The translations under genes and the position numbers were made by a program. This document shows, piece by piece, positions 63,777 to 64,000 of a stretch of DNA of 64,000 bases. The notes under the pieces were generated by a model. The model was given only the letters and a program-made list of their open reading frames with translations, was not told where the DNA came from and searched no databases. Source of the DNA: an uncultured Bacteroidaceae bacterium (GTDB lineage: Bacteria; Bacteroidota; Bacteroidia; Bacteroidales; Bacteroidaceae); assembly GCA_905234745.1 (NCBI GenBank), contig CAJOJD010000007.1:50361-114360 (forward strand), given 5' to 3'. Each line of letters begins with the position of its first letter. Positions within the stretch are counted from its first letter, which is position 1.

Positions 63777-64000
63777 TCATTCAAGATTTCTCCATAACAC
63801 AGAAGGGTCAGACCCCTTTGTGTCATCTTGAAATGATTTTGTCTGGGTATATCCCAGAGAGAGCAGTTTGGCCTTGAGTTTCTCGCGGAAATCGCCCTGG
63901 ATTATTATCTCGCCGTCCTTGGCCGATCCTCCGCAACCGCAGAATGTCTTGAGGGTGCGGGCCAGTGTCTCCATATCGGCCTGCGGGCCCTGGAATCCGC
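63777..64000 (-). CDS. SUI1/eIF1-like protein (YciH type), C-terminal part
   Basis: The frame runs to the right edge of the window and its start lies beyond it. Visible residues include LARTLKTFCGCGGSAKDGEIIIQGDFREKLKAKLLSLGYTQTK, the SUI1 core that fits the eIF1 fold and binds the ribosomal P site. The C-terminus then continues SFQDDTKGSDPSVLWRNLE: this tail is read through the 33-bp palindromic repeat at 63794-63826 and is not normal for the family. Tail probably gained when the repeat entered the gene end. Confidence 0.9.
   Translation of the reverse strand, partial: GFQGPQADMETLARTLKTFCGCGGSAKDGEIIIQGDFREKLKAKLLSLGYTQTKSFQDDTKGSDPSVLWRNLE
63794..63826. repeat. 33-bp palindromic repeat at convergent gene ends, copy 2
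   Basis: ACACAGAAGGGTC-AGA-CCCCTTTGTGT type palindrome, 29 of 33 positions equal to 46584-46616. It lies between tsf and the SUI1-like gene, inside the reading frame of the latter. Confidence 0.85.

Overview
The window is a Bacteroidales chromosome segment with an integrated temperate phage on its left two thirds. Evidence for Bacteroidales: promoters of the TTTG/TAnnTTTG type, few Shine-Dalgarno sequences, a clustered rplM-rpsI-rpsB-tsf operon, SusC-free but typical secreted DUF4380, DUF2271 and GH2 proteins, and phage gene families common in gut Bacteroidales. I cannot fix the genus; a Bacteroidaceae or Prevotellaceae relative is the best guess.

Region 1 (1 to about 44,000) is a prophage whose left end lies outside the window. 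Almost every gene is on the minus strand, so the phage reads from right to left. A divergent lysis/lysogeny switch (42,679-43,992) has a Cro-like regulator, an operator region rich in inverted repeats, an XRE repressor and a membrane protein. Next come early genes (42,665 down to 30,861): small unknowns, a Gly-Ser/Asp/Tyr repeat protein, a tRNA-Ser(GCU), a C5 cytosine methyltransferase, an HTH protein, a DUF4373 replication organiser, a DnaA domain IV protein, a DUF4406 protein, a RuvC-like resolvase, and a train of tiny overlapping genes joined by ATGA. The virion genes follow (30,806 down to 320): three similar small helical proteins, a small-terminase-like protein, two internal-virion-like proteins, one giant 6,655-residue protein, a large tail protein, a tail protein with chitobiase-type repeats, a holin/spanin-like protein, an M15 endolysin and the portal. 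The large terminase, the major capsid protein and an integrase are not in the window and must lie to the left or be unrecognised.

The outstanding object is the 20-kb gene at 6,861-26,828. It is a polyvalent protein: one chain holding a zincin-like HEVIAH site, a DdrB-type ParB domain, a DarB-like adenine methyltransferase fused to an SNF2-type helicase, a RadC/JAB metallo-isopeptidase-like domain and an LPD38-like C-terminus. It sits exactly where podoviruses keep their ejected internal core proteins, after two small internal-virion-like genes. The working model is that the whole anti-defence and replication toolkit is packaged in the virion and injected with the DNA.

Region 2 (44,023-64,000) is host chromosome: a POT peptide transporter, an E2-type acyltransferase-fold protein, an NSS symporter and an MFS carrier in one operon, purB, an RluB-type pseudouridine synthase with a long low-complexity N-terminus, asnS, a Gate-domain membrane protein, secreted DUF4380 and PI-PLC proteins, a hotdog thioesterase, a small isolated transcription unit, a DUF2271 protein, a GH2 glycosidase, and the ribosomal operon rplM-rpsI-rpsB-tsf, ending in a partial SUI1-like gene. 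Two kinds of palindromic intergenic repeat occur here: a TTAGGGA/TCCCTAA element in two clusters, and a 33-bp GGGTCAGACCC element at two convergent gene ends.
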